This document shows, piece by piece, positions 7,856 through 16,175 of a stretch of 64,000 nt of DNA. The stretch lies in NCBI RefSeq assembly GCF_001984155.1, contig NZ_MTQO01000044.1, forward strand, positions 343,145-407,144. Reading direction: 5' to 3'. Both the position numbers and the translations under genes were made by a program. This DNA comes from Actinosynnema sp. ALI-1.44. Lineage in GTDB: Bacteria; Actinomycetota; Actinomycetes; Mycobacteriales; Pseudonocardiaceae. The notes under the pieces are model-generated. The model saw only the letters and a list, made by a program, of their open reading frames with translations. It was not told where the DNA came from and made no database searches. Position 1 is the stretch's first letter. Each line of letters begins with the position of its first letter.

Positions 7856-8443
7856 CTAGGTCCGCCAGTAGTGCTGGTTGTCGTTCTCGATGAAGCCGTT
7901 GCCGATGAGCACGCCCAGCAGGAGGGCGGGTTTGCCGTGCCAGGCCTTGAGGACCTCGTCGACCTCGAGCCTGCGGTACATGACGCCCGGCTCGAAGCCG
8001 GACGCGATGTGTTCCAGCACGATCATCCATTCGTGGCGGGTGGCCGGGAAGTACGCCAGCCGCCCGTCGCGGCAGAACCGGTCCAGCACCTCCGCACGCT
8101 CAGCCTCCGGGTCGGCCGAGGTGCGCATGGTCGGCAGCGGTGCCGCCGACAGCTTGTGCGCGAGGACGTCGGCGTCGGCCCAGCGGTCCGGGACCTGGAC
8201 GAACTGCGCACCCGGTTCCCAGTCCGGTGGCCGATACTCGGGGTGGGACCACGGGTGGCCCGCCGCCGCCCATTTCGCACGGACTTCCCACACACCGTCC
8301 AGTGTGGTGTCCGCGTAGCCGAACTGGGTGCCGCAGCAGAGGCAGATGTCCTGGGAGCCCGTCCCGCCATCCCATGTCGGGGATTCGTAGTGGAACCCGC
8401 AGACACGGCAGGTGTACTCCCGGTGAGGATGATCATCCGCCAT
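7856..8443 (-). CDS. Zinc-ribbon plus DUF2087-like protein
   Basis: Protein of 195 residues with two recognisable parts. The N-terminal region has two CxxC pairs (CRVC and CLCC, about residues 11-36) that form a CPCC-type zinc ribbon. The C-terminal part (about residues 115-195) resembles DUF2087: LDRFCRDGRLAYFP, then WMIVLEHIASGF, YRRLEVDEVL and LIGNGFIENDNQHYW. The frame is open upstream to 8572, but ATG 8443 begins exactly before the zinc-ribbon sequence. DUF2087 proteins are thought to bind nucleic acid because some are fused to HTH domains; the role here is unknown. It is divergent from the secreted protease gene. Confidence 0.75.
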   Translation of the reverse strand: MADDHPHREYTCRVCGFHYESPTWDGGTGSQDICLCCGTQFGYADTTLDGVWEVRAKWAAAGHPWSHPEYRPPDWEPGAQFVQVPDRWADADVLAHKLSAAPLPTMRTSADPEAERAEVLDRFCRDGRLAYFPATRHEWMIVLEHIASGFEPGVMYRRLEVDEVLKAWHGKPALLLGVLIGNGFIENDNQHYWRT

Positions 8444-8598
8444 GCGGCCAGTGTAGATCGGATGCCGCACCCCCGCCGATGACCGGAACGAGCCAAACCG
8501 CCCGGTCAGTTTCGGTCGAAATCTTGACCTGGGGGCTTTCGTGCCGCACGCTCGACGAGAGAGCGCTCTCACCCCCTCGTTTCCCCACCCTGCATGGA

Positions 8599-9720
8599 AT
8601 GAGAACGATGATGAGGCTCCGTAAGACGCTGAGTGTGTCCGTCGCGGTCGCCGCCGTGCTCGCCATGGCGCCGCCCGCGCTCGCTGTGTCCTATTCCACC
8701 GGCCTGCTCGACGCGATGGCCAAGGACCTGGCCATCACCACCGGACAGGCACACACCCTGATCCGCCAGGAAGCCGCCGCCGCGCGAACGGCCCCGCAGG
8801 CCGAACGCGTGGCCGGGGAGGCTTTCGGCGGCAGCTGGTTCGACCCGGCCCGCGGTCGTCTCGTCGTCGGCCTGACCGACCAGAGCAAAGCCGCCGCGGT
8901 CGAGGCGACCGGCGCGGACACCGTGCCCGTCGCCGTGTCGGCCAGACAGCTGGACGCTGTCAAAGCCCGGATCGACCAGCGGAAGGCGCCTGCCGCGGTG
9001 CACAGCTGGCATGCCGACCCGCGCACCGGCAGCGTCGTGATCACAGTGGACGACGACACCGCCTCCGACGTCACCGCTTTCCTCGACGCGGCCAGGGCCG
9101 CGGGCCCGGTGACCGTCCGCACCACCACCGCTCCACGGCCACGGACGTTCGCGGCCGGAACGGTCGGCGGCGACCCGTACCACATCAACGGCAACACCCG
9201 GTGCTCGATCGGCTTCTCGGTGGTGGGCGGGTTCGTCAGCGCCGGGCACTGCGGCGGCGTCAACAGCAACGTGACCGGCTGGGACGGCTCGCAGATGGGC
9301 ACGTTCGCCGGGTCCTCGTTCCCCGGCAACGACTACGCGTACATCCGGACCGGCTGGGGCTGGTGGAACGTGGGTGTCGTGCTCGGCTGGGGTCAGGTGC
9401 CCGACCAGTTGGTGCGCGGCTCGTGGGAGGCACCGGTGGGCAGCTCGGTGTGCCGCTCGGGCTCGACCACCCATTGGCACTGCGGCCAGATCCAGGCCAA
9501 GAACGAGACCGTGAACTACCAGCAGGGCGCGTTCCACGGCGCGACGAAGACCAGCGTGTGCGCCGAGCCGGGTGACTCCGGCGGCTCGTTCATCACCGGG
9601 GACCAGGCCCAGGGCGTGACGTCGGGCGGCTGGGGCAACTGCTCCGGCGGCGGTCAGACCTGGTTCCAGCCGGTGAACGAGATCCTGTCCACGTACGGAC
9701 TGCAACTGTCCACGCTTTGA
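8599..9720 (+). CDS. Secreted S1 family serine protease (streptogrisin/alpha-lytic type)
   Basis: A preproprotease of 373 residues. The signal peptide (residues 1-29, Arg-rich start and ending PPALA) is followed by an alpha-lytic-protease-like pro-domain (about 30-187). The mature chymotrypsin-fold domain carries the catalytic triad His217 (SAGHCG), Asp245 (NDYAYI) and Ser327 (GDSGGS). Cys pairs surrounding these sites fit the disulfides of streptogrisins. ATGs at 8599, 8608 and 8611 are all possible starts; 8599 gives the longest signal peptide. A perfect 10-base-pair hairpin just after the stop is a likely terminator. The enzyme is expected to act outside the cell after autoprocessing of the pro-domain. 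Confidence 0.93.
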   Translation: MRTMMRLRKTLSVSVAVAAVLAMAPPALAVSYSTGLLDAMAKDLAITTGQAHTLIRQEAAAARTAPQAERVAGEAFGGSWFDPARGRLVVGLTDQSKAAAVEATGADTVPVAVSARQLDAVKARIDQRKAPAAVHSWHADPRTGSVVITVDDDTASDVTAFLDAARAAGPVTVRTTTAPRPRTFAAGTVGGDPYHINGNTRCSIGFSVVGGFVSAGHCGGVNSNVTGWDGSQMGTFAGSSFPGNDYAYIRTGWGWWNVGVVLGWGQVPDQLVRGSWEAPVGSSVCRSGSTTHWHCGQIQAKNETVNYQQGAFHGATKTSVCAEPGDSGGSFITGDQAQGVTSGGWGNCSGGGQTWFQPVNEILSTYGLQLSTL

Positions 9721-9730
9721 CGCACTCGGT

Positions 9731-9756
9731 GGGCACGGCCGATCCCGGCCGTGCCC
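9731..9756. terminator. Hairpin terminator between convergent protease and lysR genes
   Basis: GGGCACGGCC (9731-9740) pairs perfectly with GGCCGTGCCC (9747-9756) around a 6-base loop. It lies 10 bases after the protease stop and directly before the stop of the opposing lysR gene, so it can act in both directions. There is no U-tract, as is usual for actinomycete terminators. Confidence 0.8.
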
Positions 9757-9757
9757 A

Positions 9758-10612
9758 TCAGGGGGTCCTGTCCAGCACTGCCAGGAAGTTCGCGACGAGC
9801 GCGGTGTCCTGCACCGGGCGCCACGCGATCCCGACGTCCCAGACCGCCGCCGGATGGTCGAGCTGGGTGAAGGCGACACCGGCCGGGGCGATCCGCGTCG
9901 CGGTGGCCGGCACCAGCGCCGGGCCGACACCGGCGGCCACCAGGGCGAGAACCGTCTGCAGGTCATGGGTTTCGTACAGGGTGGCCGGGTGGATCCCCCA
10001 CGCCGCACAGAGCTTGTCGACCTGCCCGGTCAGCCCCGGTCCCTTCGAGCGGCCCAGCCGGACAAGCCCTTTGTCGGCGACCCACCGGGCGACGTCCCCG
10101 GGCACCGCGGCGGAGCTTGCGACCACGAGCCGGTCACGTCGCAGCACGCGCTGGGCGAACCCGTCGGCCACGGGCAGCCGCACGAACCCCGCGTCCAGCT
10201 CGCCGGTGGTGATCCGGTCGATCTGCACGGTGGACGGCAGGTCCTCCAAGCTGATCTCGACATCCGGGTACACCTGCCGGAAGGCGGCGACCGCGCGGGG
10301 TGCGAGGTCGATAGTGGACAGCCCGAACCCGAGGGACAGCCGTCCGGTCGCGCCACTGGCGAGCCGCCTGGCCCGGCGGGTGAACTCGTCGGACGCCACG
10401 ACCAACTCACGAGCCTGCGGCAGCAGTGTCGCGCCGAACTCCGTGAGCGTGGCGCCGTGTCTCCCCCGCGCGAACAATGTCCCGCCCAGCTCGCGTTCCA
10501 GCGCCTGGATCTGCTTGGTCAACGCGGGCTGGGTGATCGCGACGCTGGCCGCGGCCGGGCCGTATCCGTGGTGGTCGGCCACTGCGACGAAGGCCCGCAG
10601 CCTGGGATTCAT
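9758..10612 (-). CDS. LysR family transcriptional regulator
   Basis: 284 residues with the N-terminal winged HTH of LysR proteins (residues 1-60: FVAVADHHGYGPAAASVAI, TQPALTKQIQALERELGG) and a C-terminal periplasmic-binding-like effector domain. It is divergent from a nitrilase-type hydrolase gene, and the intergenic region contains an inverted repeat at 10632-10652. The common arrangement suggests that it controls the hydrolase gene and itself. The inducer is unknown. Confidence 0.92.
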   Translation of the reverse strand: MNPRLRAFVAVADHHGYGPAAASVAITQPALTKQIQALERELGGTLFARGRHGATLTEFGATLLPQARELVVASDEFTRRARRLASGATGRLSLGFGLSTIDLAPRAVAAFRQVYPDVEISLEDLPSTVQIDRITTGELDAGFVRLPVADGFAQRVLRRDRLVVASSAAVPGDVARWVADKGLVRLGRSKGPGLTGQVDKLCAAWGIHPATLYETHDLQTVLALVAAGVGPALVPATATRIAPAGVAFTQLDHPAAVWDVGIAWRPVQDTALVANFLAVLDRTP

Positions 10613-10631
10613 TCCACCAGGTTATGGCATA

Positions 10632-10652
10632 CGTCCAAAGATTCATTGGACG
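10632..10652. promoter_or_regulatory. Probable LysR binding site (inverted repeat)
   Basis: CGTCCAA (10632-10638) and TTGGACG (10646-10652) are perfect inverted arms around 7 bases. They lie 20 bases upstream of the lysR start and about 30 bases upstream of the hydrolase start at 10684. LysR proteins usually bind such dyads in the region shared with a divergent target. The site also argues against the upstream in-frame ATG at 10624 as the start of the hydrolase. Confidence 0.7.
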
Positions 10653-10683
10653 CATGGAACTCGGCCGGGTTCTGATGAGGGGC

Positions 10684-11643
10684 ATGGTGAGAGTCGCAGC
10701 AGTCCAGTTCGAGCACCAGGCCGGGGACAAGTCGTACAACCTGGGCCGCGTTGAACACTTCGCCCGCCAGGCCGCCGCCGCACAGGTGCAGCTCGTGGCG
10801 TGCCCGGAGATGTGCATGGTCGGGTATTGGCACTTACGGCGGCGAAACCCGGACGAGCTGCGTGCACTGGCCGAACCGGCGGACGGGCCGTCGGTCACGG
10901 GGGTCCGCGAGCTGGCGCGGGAGCTCGGCATCGCGATCGGCGCCGGATTCCTGGAGAGCTCCGACGGCCAGCTGTTCAACTCGTACGCACTGTGCATGCC
11001 GGACGGCGCCCTGCACGTCCACCGCAAGCTCCACGCGTTCGAACACCCGGCGATCAGCAGCGGCGACGGCTACACCGTGTTCGACACGCCGTGGGGTGTG
11101 CGCATGGCGATCCTGATCTGCTGGGACAACAACCTCGTCGAGAACGTCCGCGCCTGCGCGCTGTCCGGGGCGACGGTGCTGATCGCGCCGCACCAAACCG
11201 GCGGAACCGCGTCCCGCAGCCCGCACGGGATGCGTCCGATCCCCCTGTCGCTCTGGGAGAACAGGCACAACGACGCGGAGACGATCGAGCGCGAGTTCCG
11301 TGGCCCCAACGGCCGTGGCTGGCTGATGCGCTGGCTCCCGGCGCGTGCGCACGACAACGGCATGTTCGTGGTCTTCAGCAACGGCGTCGGCCGCGACGAC
11401 GACGAAGTGCGCACAGGCAACGCCATGGTCCTGGATCCCTACGGCCGCGTCCTGGTCGAGACGTCGGCGCCTGCCGACGACATCGTCGTCGCGGAGCTGG
11501 ACCTCGATCTCGTCGGGCTCTCCTCGGGCCGGCGGTGGATGGCGGGCCGACGGCCGGAGCTGTACGGAATCCTCACCACCCGCACGGGCAACGAACGTGA
11601 CCCCCGCGCAGCGCGGTTCGCCACCGAACCGGTCGACGGCTGA
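10684..11643 (+). CDS. Nitrilase/carbon-nitrogen hydrolase family protein
   Basis: 319 residues with the Glu-Lys-Cys triad of the nitrilase superfamily: Glu42 (CPEMCM), Lys115 (HRKLHAF) and Cys146 (LICWDNN). The enzyme should hydrolyse an amide, nitrile or carbamoyl C-N bond in the cytoplasm. The substrate is not evident. ATG 10684 is preferred because it follows a GAGGGG ribosome-binding site and starts with the family strand MVRVAAVQFEHQ. The earlier ATG at 10624 would place the LysR dyad inside the gene. It is probably regulated by the divergent LysR protein. Confidence 0.9.
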   Translation: MVRVAAVQFEHQAGDKSYNLGRVEHFARQAAAAQVQLVACPEMCMVGYWHLRRRNPDELRALAEPADGPSVTGVRELARELGIAIGAGFLESSDGQLFNSYALCMPDGALHVHRKLHAFEHPAISSGDGYTVFDTPWGVRMAILICWDNNLVENVRACALSGATVLIAPHQTGGTASRSPHGMRPIPLSLWENRHNDAETIEREFRGPNGRGWLMRWLPARAHDNGMFVVFSNGVGRDDDEVRTGNAMVLDPYGRVLVETSAPADDIVVAELDLDLVGLSSGRRWMAGRRPELYGILTTRTGNERDPRAARFATEPVDG

Positions 11644-12120
11644 GTGCCCGTCTCACAACCGGGGCTAGGGCGACGAGCTGACGGACAGGTGGTGCGTACA
11701 CCATTGATCGTGCGGCATGCTCAGCTCATGGACCGCCAGCCTGTCGTGCCGTCGAGGCGCCGCCGAGCGAGCCTGAAGCCATTGCGATGGTGGTGGGTCG
11801 CAGCCGCCGCCGTGATCGTCAGCGTGCAGCATCCATCAGCAGACCACAATGGACAAGGATCCGGCCATCACGGCACATGGCATGACCTGATCCACACAGG
11901 CGAGCATCGGGACCAAGCGACAACAAAGTCCACTTAGGACATGATGCTCTGAGTCCTGAGACGGGCGCCGACTAGCGGCTGTTGCTGGCGCGGTCGCTCA
12001 TCGCGGTGTTCCGGAACGCGGCGCACTGCCATCTTCGTGCCGCGCTGCCACTTGTTCAGCACGTCGACGTGTGCTCGCGATCTGTGCACGTCCCAGGAGC
12101 GTGCCAGCCAGCAAGGTGAC
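11644..12120. other. 477-base region with only a weak small frame
   Basis: No recognisable gene, RNA or strong hairpin is visible here except a possible 69-codon frame (listed separately at 11728-11937). The region lies between the 3' ends of the nitrilase gene and the convergent toroid-fold protein gene. Confidence 0.6.
11728..11937 (+). CDS. Possible small membrane protein (69 aa)
   Basis: A frame from ATG 11728 encodes a basic N-terminus (PSRRRRASLKPLR), one hydrophobic segment (WWWVAAAAVIVSV, about residues 17-29) and a hydrophilic His-rich tail. The pattern suits a single-pass membrane peptide with the tail outside. There is no clear ribosome-binding site and no family recognised, so it could be chance. 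Confidence 0.3.
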   Translation: MDRQPVVPSRRRRASLKPLRWWWVAAAAVIVSVQHPSADHNGQGSGHHGTWHDLIHTGEHRDQATTKST

Positions 12121-13059
12121 TTACGCTCTCTTGTCCGCCCATTCCAGGACACGCGACGCGCGCAGGGTGTTCCACCGGCTCGGCGCGCCGTCGCCGTCCT
12201 CCATGACGAAGTGGACTTCACCCGGGTGCGTGTCCTCCAACAGCCATCGGCCGTCGTTCTGCCGTTTGGACCGCACGAGTTCGATCGCCTCGGCCTGCCG
12301 GGGATCAGCGGTGTCCGCCGCGCGGAAGTAGTCCAACGCGCGCAGAACGTCGTAATGCCACCAAACCGGGTACGAGAACAGCAACCAGGACGGTTCGACG
12401 ACCTCACCCGTGCTGAGCCTGTACAGCAGGCGGCGGCTCAGCAGGTACTCCTGCCCGCGCTCCCTGGCCTCGGTGATCCGCGCCGAACCGCCGGTCGCCT
12501 GCTCGTAGTCCAGCAGTCCTTCGAGCACACAAATGGTCGTGTGGAACGACGAACGGATCGAGCCGTGCTCGGCTTCGCAGTTCCAACCGCCGTCGGCGAG
12601 TTGTTCACCGAGCAGCCGCGTGACGATTCCTTCGACGTCCACGCCGAAGTAGATGCCCAGCGACACCGTTCGACCGTTGATGCACGGCTCGACCTCGCCG
12701 TCGAAGAACGGCTGTCCGGCGTGCTCCCACCGGCAGTTGCGCGTCACCAGTTCCGTTGTCTCACGCACGATCGGGGCGTTCGGGTCGACGCCGAGTTCGC
12801 GCAGCAGCGACAGTGCGGGGAACGTCGACGTCCACGGTTGACCGGCCGAGAAGTCACCGCGGAAGTCGGCCGGGAAACACGCGCCGCCCGCCCATTGGCC
12901 GTCGCTGCCGCGTAACGCCAGAAGCCGGGCGCCCCAGCCTTCCTGCGCGACCCGCGCGCGTTCGGCGGCGACCTGGTCCGGTGAGGCGTCGGTCAGGTCC
13001 CGCAGGACCTGCCAGCGCAGCGCCGGATCCGACTCGAGCAACCAGTCCAGAACGACCAT
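12121..13059 (-). CDS. Terpene-cyclase/prenyltransferase-like alpha-alpha toroid protein
   Basis: 312 residues. Sequence blocks such as LGEQLADGGWNCE, SSFHTTICVLEGLLDYE and SKRQNDGRWLLEDTHPG resemble the QW-type repeats of squalene-cyclase-like (alpha/alpha)6 barrels. The DxDD acid motif of true cyclases is not seen, so catalytic function is doubtful. Similar cytosolic proteins occur widely in actinomycetes without known function. It follows the lipoprotein gene in the same direction, 28 bases downstream, and may be cotranscribed with it. Confidence 0.7.
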   Translation of the reverse strand: MVVLDWLLESDPALRWQVLRDLTDASPDQVAAERARVAQEGWGARLLALRGSDGQWAGGACFPADFRGDFSAGQPWTSTFPALSLLRELGVDPNAPIVRETTELVTRNCRWEHAGQPFFDGEVEPCINGRTVSLGIYFGVDVEGIVTRLLGEQLADGGWNCEAEHGSIRSSFHTTICVLEGLLDYEQATGGSARITEARERGQEYLLSRRLLYRLSTGEVVEPSWLLFSYPVWWHYDVLRALDYFRAADTADPRQAEAIELVRSKRQNDGRWLLEDTHPGEVHFVMEDGDGAPSRWNTLRASRVLEWADKRA

Positions 13060-13087
13060 GGGCGCAGCTTACGCCGGGGCCGTCGCG

Positions 13088-14002
13088 TCAACTGGTCACC
13101 TGGAGGGTGGCGACCTTGCCTAACTTCCAGCCGTCGGCCGTCTTGGCCATCTCGAATTCGATGCGCAGGACCCGTTCGGCCGGTTGCGGGGTGGCTGTGC
13201 TGGAGACTGTGGTCTTCACCAGCGCGAGGCCGGTCACCACGTCCGCTGTGGCAGTTTTCGCCGCGACCATCGGGTCTCGTGCGACTGTCACGTTCGTGCG
13301 CGACTCGCGCAGTTGCTGTGCGGAGTTGGCCGTCGCCTGGCGCAACTCGGTCAGCAACGGATCGGTGGTGGCGGCCTGCTGACGTTTGAGCGAGTTGTCG
13401 ATGTCGTTGCCGTCGAGGCTCATCAGCGTGACGACGCCGCTGTAGGCGGCTGCCACGCCCTGGTCGCGGGCATCGGCAACCGGATCGCCGGGCGCTTTCG
13501 GGACCGACTTGAGCGCCGGGTTGGCCGTGATCTCGTTGAACCGCCACGCGCCTTGCTCGCGTTGGCCGACTACGAGGATCGACGCGCCGCCTGTGGTGGG
13601 CGGGCCACCTGGTCGTGTCCCGGTCTGGTCGACCATCACGAGCACTCGTGCGGTGGTATCGGTCAGCTCGGACACCGCCGCGTCGTGCACCTTGGCGGTG
13701 ATCGTAGTCCCGGACTGGCGGACCGGGCCGAGCAGCTTCTCGACCTCCGACAGCGCCGAGCCGGTCAGATACTTCGTGACCGCCTGCTGCTGCGCGCCGG
13801 GATCAGCCGGGGCGAAGCTGAACACCCCTTCGACCGCTCTCTTCGTCGCCGCCAGCACGTCCTCGGTCGCCTTGGTGTCCACCAGTGCCAGGTTGGCGGG
13901 CTTGGCGGGCTTCGCCTCGCCGGCCGGGGAAACGGCTGTGCCCTGCACGGTCTGGGTACAACCCGCGAGCAACACCACGCACAGAATCGGCCAAACCCTC
14001 AC
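13088..14002 (-). CDS. Lipoprotein resembling Mce-associated proteins
   Basis: From GTG 14002 the protein has 304 residues, a short lipoprotein signal (VRVWPILCVVLLAGC; lipobox LAGC, Cys at residue 15) and an extracytoplasmic domain. Segments such as DTTARVLVMVDQTGT and REQGAWRFNEI resemble the beta-rich fold of Mce-associated proteins. A GGGGGAG ribosome-binding site lies just before the GTG. An in-frame ATG at 14041 is an alternative start. No mce operon lies in this window. Confidence 0.65.
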   Translation of the reverse strand: MRVWPILCVVLLAGCTQTVQGTAVSPAGEAKPAKPANLALVDTKATEDVLAATKRAVEGVFSFAPADPGAQQQAVTKYLTGSALSEVEKLLGPVRQSGTTITAKVHDAAVSELTDTTARVLVMVDQTGTRPGGPPTTGGASILVVGQREQGAWRFNEITANPALKSVPKAPGDPVADARDQGVAAAYSGVVTLMSLDGNDIDNSLKRQQAATTDPLLTELRQATANSAQQLRESRTNVTVARDPMVAAKTATADVVTGLALVKTTVSSTATPQPAERVLRIEFEMAKTADGWKLGKVATLQVTS

Positions 14003-14562
14003 AGCTCCCCCATCCCCGTACCGACACCAGCCCACGGCCATCTCACCAGACCGGCGTACGGCCAGCCAGTCCACACCGTGTAGCCGATGGTTGAGCGCAG
14101 CCGTGAAACACTCAACTCCAGTTGAGAACAAGTGCATCACTTGGCTGATGACCCCGAGTATCTCGTGACCTAATCTCAATGTCGCACGCCGCTTCATGCG
14201 GAAGTACAGCGGGGTACTTCACCGGGGATCGAGGTAGTCTGGCCACTGGGGGGATCAGATCGCATGCCAGTCAGAACGCAGGGCAGTCTGACCGCTCGAA
14301 CCGAGCGGATATCAACACTGCTCCGCGTCATCATGTGATCGATGATCCCGTATCGCGGCCACCCCGGAATGCCCGCCAGGAGACGATGACACGGCGCGGG
14401 AAGTGAATCATTCACACCCGGCGTGACAAACCACCATGAATGACGCGTGCGCAGCCGGTTCAGCAGTACATGGTTATCAATAGCGTTATCAGTGATCACA
14501 TCGAGCGGCGCGCCCTGGTGAACAACGAATCACGTCGCCCAGCTAACACTCGAGGAGAAAGA
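14003..14562. other. Divergent intergenic region upstream of the NRPS cluster
   Basis: 560 bases between the lipoprotein gene and the first gene of the biosynthetic cluster, with no convincing gene. It is less GC-rich near its right end. It contains a palindrome GTGAATCATTCAC (14403-14415), a direct repeat GTTATCA-N5-GTTATCA near 14472-14490 and the palindrome GTGATCAC. These are candidates for regulator binding upstream of the cluster, but no regulator can be assigned. Confidence 0.5.
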
Positions 14563-15381
14563 ATGGATACGCGTACAGTATTGGCCGGAAACTCCCGCTT
14601 GAAGTACACCGTGAGCGGGTCAGGTCCGGTCTTGGTGCTGGTGCACGGTGTCGGCAAGGGAGGACAGGCGGCTTTCGGTCACCTGATCGACGATTTCGCG
14701 GCGCGAAACACCGTGATCGTACCAGATCTGTCCGGGAGTGAGACAGCCGAGGACGACGGCGGTGACCTGACCATCGAGCAGTTGGCCGAGGAAGTCTCCG
14801 CGGTCATCACAGACCACGGTGCCGACCAGGTCGATCTGGTCGGTTTCTCACTGGGCGGAGCGGTGGTCGCGGCGGTGGCCGCGCTCCACCCCGAGCAGGT
14901 GCGACGGCTGATCCCCGTGGGCGGCCTCGTCCAGACGGACACGTACATGCAGAACCTGATCAGCCTGACGCTGAGCCAGAAACACGACGCGATGGCGTTC
15001 GGCCGGATATTGACCACGACCGCGTTCAGCCCGGGGTACATCAACAGCCTCCCGAGCCTCGCGGACGCCGAGAAGCTGGGCGCGGAACTCAGCCCGTCAC
15101 GGGGCCGGATCCGGCAGTTGGAACTGCTGCTGCGCGTAGACATCCGGGCTCTCGCCGAGAAGGTTCAGGCGGAAACCCTGGTGGTCGGCTGCAACCCCGA
15201 CGCCGCTGTGCCCGCGGAACACTCCCGGCAGCTCGACGCCGCGATTCCGAACTCCTCCTACGTGGAGATGGAAAGCGGTCACATGGTGCTCATCGAGAAG
15301 CCCGTCGAGTTCGTGAAATTGGTCAACGATTTCCTCGCGAGCACGCATCCACTGTCCAACCGGTCCACGGCGGCCACCTGA
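14563..15381 (+). CDS. Alpha/beta hydrolase, first gene of the C-nucleoside/indigoidine-type cluster
   Basis: 272 residues of the alpha/beta hydrolase fold. The HG oxyanion segment is VLVHGVGKGG (about residues 25-34), the nucleophile is Ser96 in GFSLGG, and the C-terminal His lies in ESGHMVLIEKP. ATG 14563 follows a strong ribosome-binding site (GAGGAGA); the frame is open further upstream but without support. Chemistry could be ester, amide or lactone hydrolysis, or decarboxylation. It lies 49 bases upstream of the DJ-1/PfpI gene and reads with the cluster, so a role in the pathway is inferred from position. Confidence 0.85.
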   Translation: MDTRTVLAGNSRLKYTVSGSGPVLVLVHGVGKGGQAAFGHLIDDFAARNTVIVPDLSGSETAEDDGGDLTIEQLAEEVSAVITDHGADQVDLVGFSLGGAVVAAVAALHPEQVRRLIPVGGLVQTDTYMQNLISLTLSQKHDAMAFGRILTTTAFSPGYINSLPSLADAEKLGAELSPSRGRIRQLELLLRVDIRALAEKVQAETLVVGCNPDAAVPAEHSRQLDAAIPNSSYVEMESGHMVLIEKPVEFVKLVNDFLASTHPLSNRSTAAT

Positions 15382-15430
15382 GCAACGGGTGAGAGCGACC
15401 ATTTCAGCGGGGTAGAGTCGAGAGGAAGAG

Positions 15431-16150
15431 ATGGCGAACATACTACTCGCGGTCAGCAGTCACGACACTTTGGGAAACACCGGCAACAGCACCGGCTACA
15501 GCGTTTCGGAAGCAGCCCATCCCTACCGTGTGTTCGTCTCGGCAGGCCACACCGTGAACTTCGTGTCCCATCGGGGTGGCGAGCCTCCCGGCGTGGTCTT
15601 CGACGGCGAGGAGAACGACCCGGAGGTCAAGGCGTTCCTTGCCGACGACCGGATACAGGCGAAACTCGCGGCAACGTCACAGGCGTCCCAGGTCCGGTCC
15701 GCCGAGTACTCGGCGATCTTCTTCGCCGGTGGGCACGGGGCGATGTGGGACTTTCCGGAGTCGGCGGGGCTCGCTCGGCTCGCTCGCGAGATCTACGAGC
15801 GCGGCGGTGTCGTCTCAGCGGTCTGCCACGGCCCGGCCAGCCTGGTGAACCTTCGACTGTCGGATGGTTCATACCTGGTCGACGGGAAGAGAGTCAGCTC
15901 CTTCACCAACGAGGAAGAGGCCCAGTTGGGCCTCGTCCACGTGATGCCGTTCCTTCTTGAAGATCGTTTGAAAGAACGAGGCGCGATCCACTCCAAAACA
16001 CCGAACTTCGTCGCGCACACCGAGAACGACAATCGGGTGATCACCGGGCAGAACCCCGCATCGGCCGCCCTCGTCGCGGAACTCGTCGTCAGCGAACTCG
16101 CCCACATCAACGGCGCACATGCAGGCCGAGCGAAGCCGAACGGCTCGTGA
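15431..16150 (+). CDS. DJ-1/PfpI superfamily protein (Hsp31/glyoxalase III-like)
   Basis: 239 residues. The nucleophile elbow is AVCHGPA with Cys132 and His133; Glu27 (SVSEAAHPY) matches the conserved Glu of the Hsp31/glyoxalase III branch. Family members act as deglycases, glyoxalases or amide hydrolases. In this cluster a role in handling a reactive aldehyde or ring-opening an amide is possible, but unproved. GAGGAAGAG precedes the ATG as ribosome-binding site. The following TrpF-like gene starts 25 bases downstream, so both are probably in one operon. Confidence 0.88.
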   Translation: MANILLAVSSHDTLGNTGNSTGYSVSEAAHPYRVFVSAGHTVNFVSHRGGEPPGVVFDGEENDPEVKAFLADDRIQAKLAATSQASQVRSAEYSAIFFAGGHGAMWDFPESAGLARLAREIYERGGVVSAVCHGPASLVNLRLSDGSYLVDGKRVSSFTNEEEAQLGLVHVMPFLLEDRLKERGAIHSKTPNFVAHTENDNRVITGQNPASAALVAELVVSELAHINGAHAGRAKPNGS

Positions 16151-16175
16151 TGGCCGTCGGCAGAGGGAGACCACC

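Noticed and set aside
10624..10683. Upstream ATG for the nitrilase-type gene
   Set aside because: It would put the LysR dyad in the coding region and add residues with no family counterpart.
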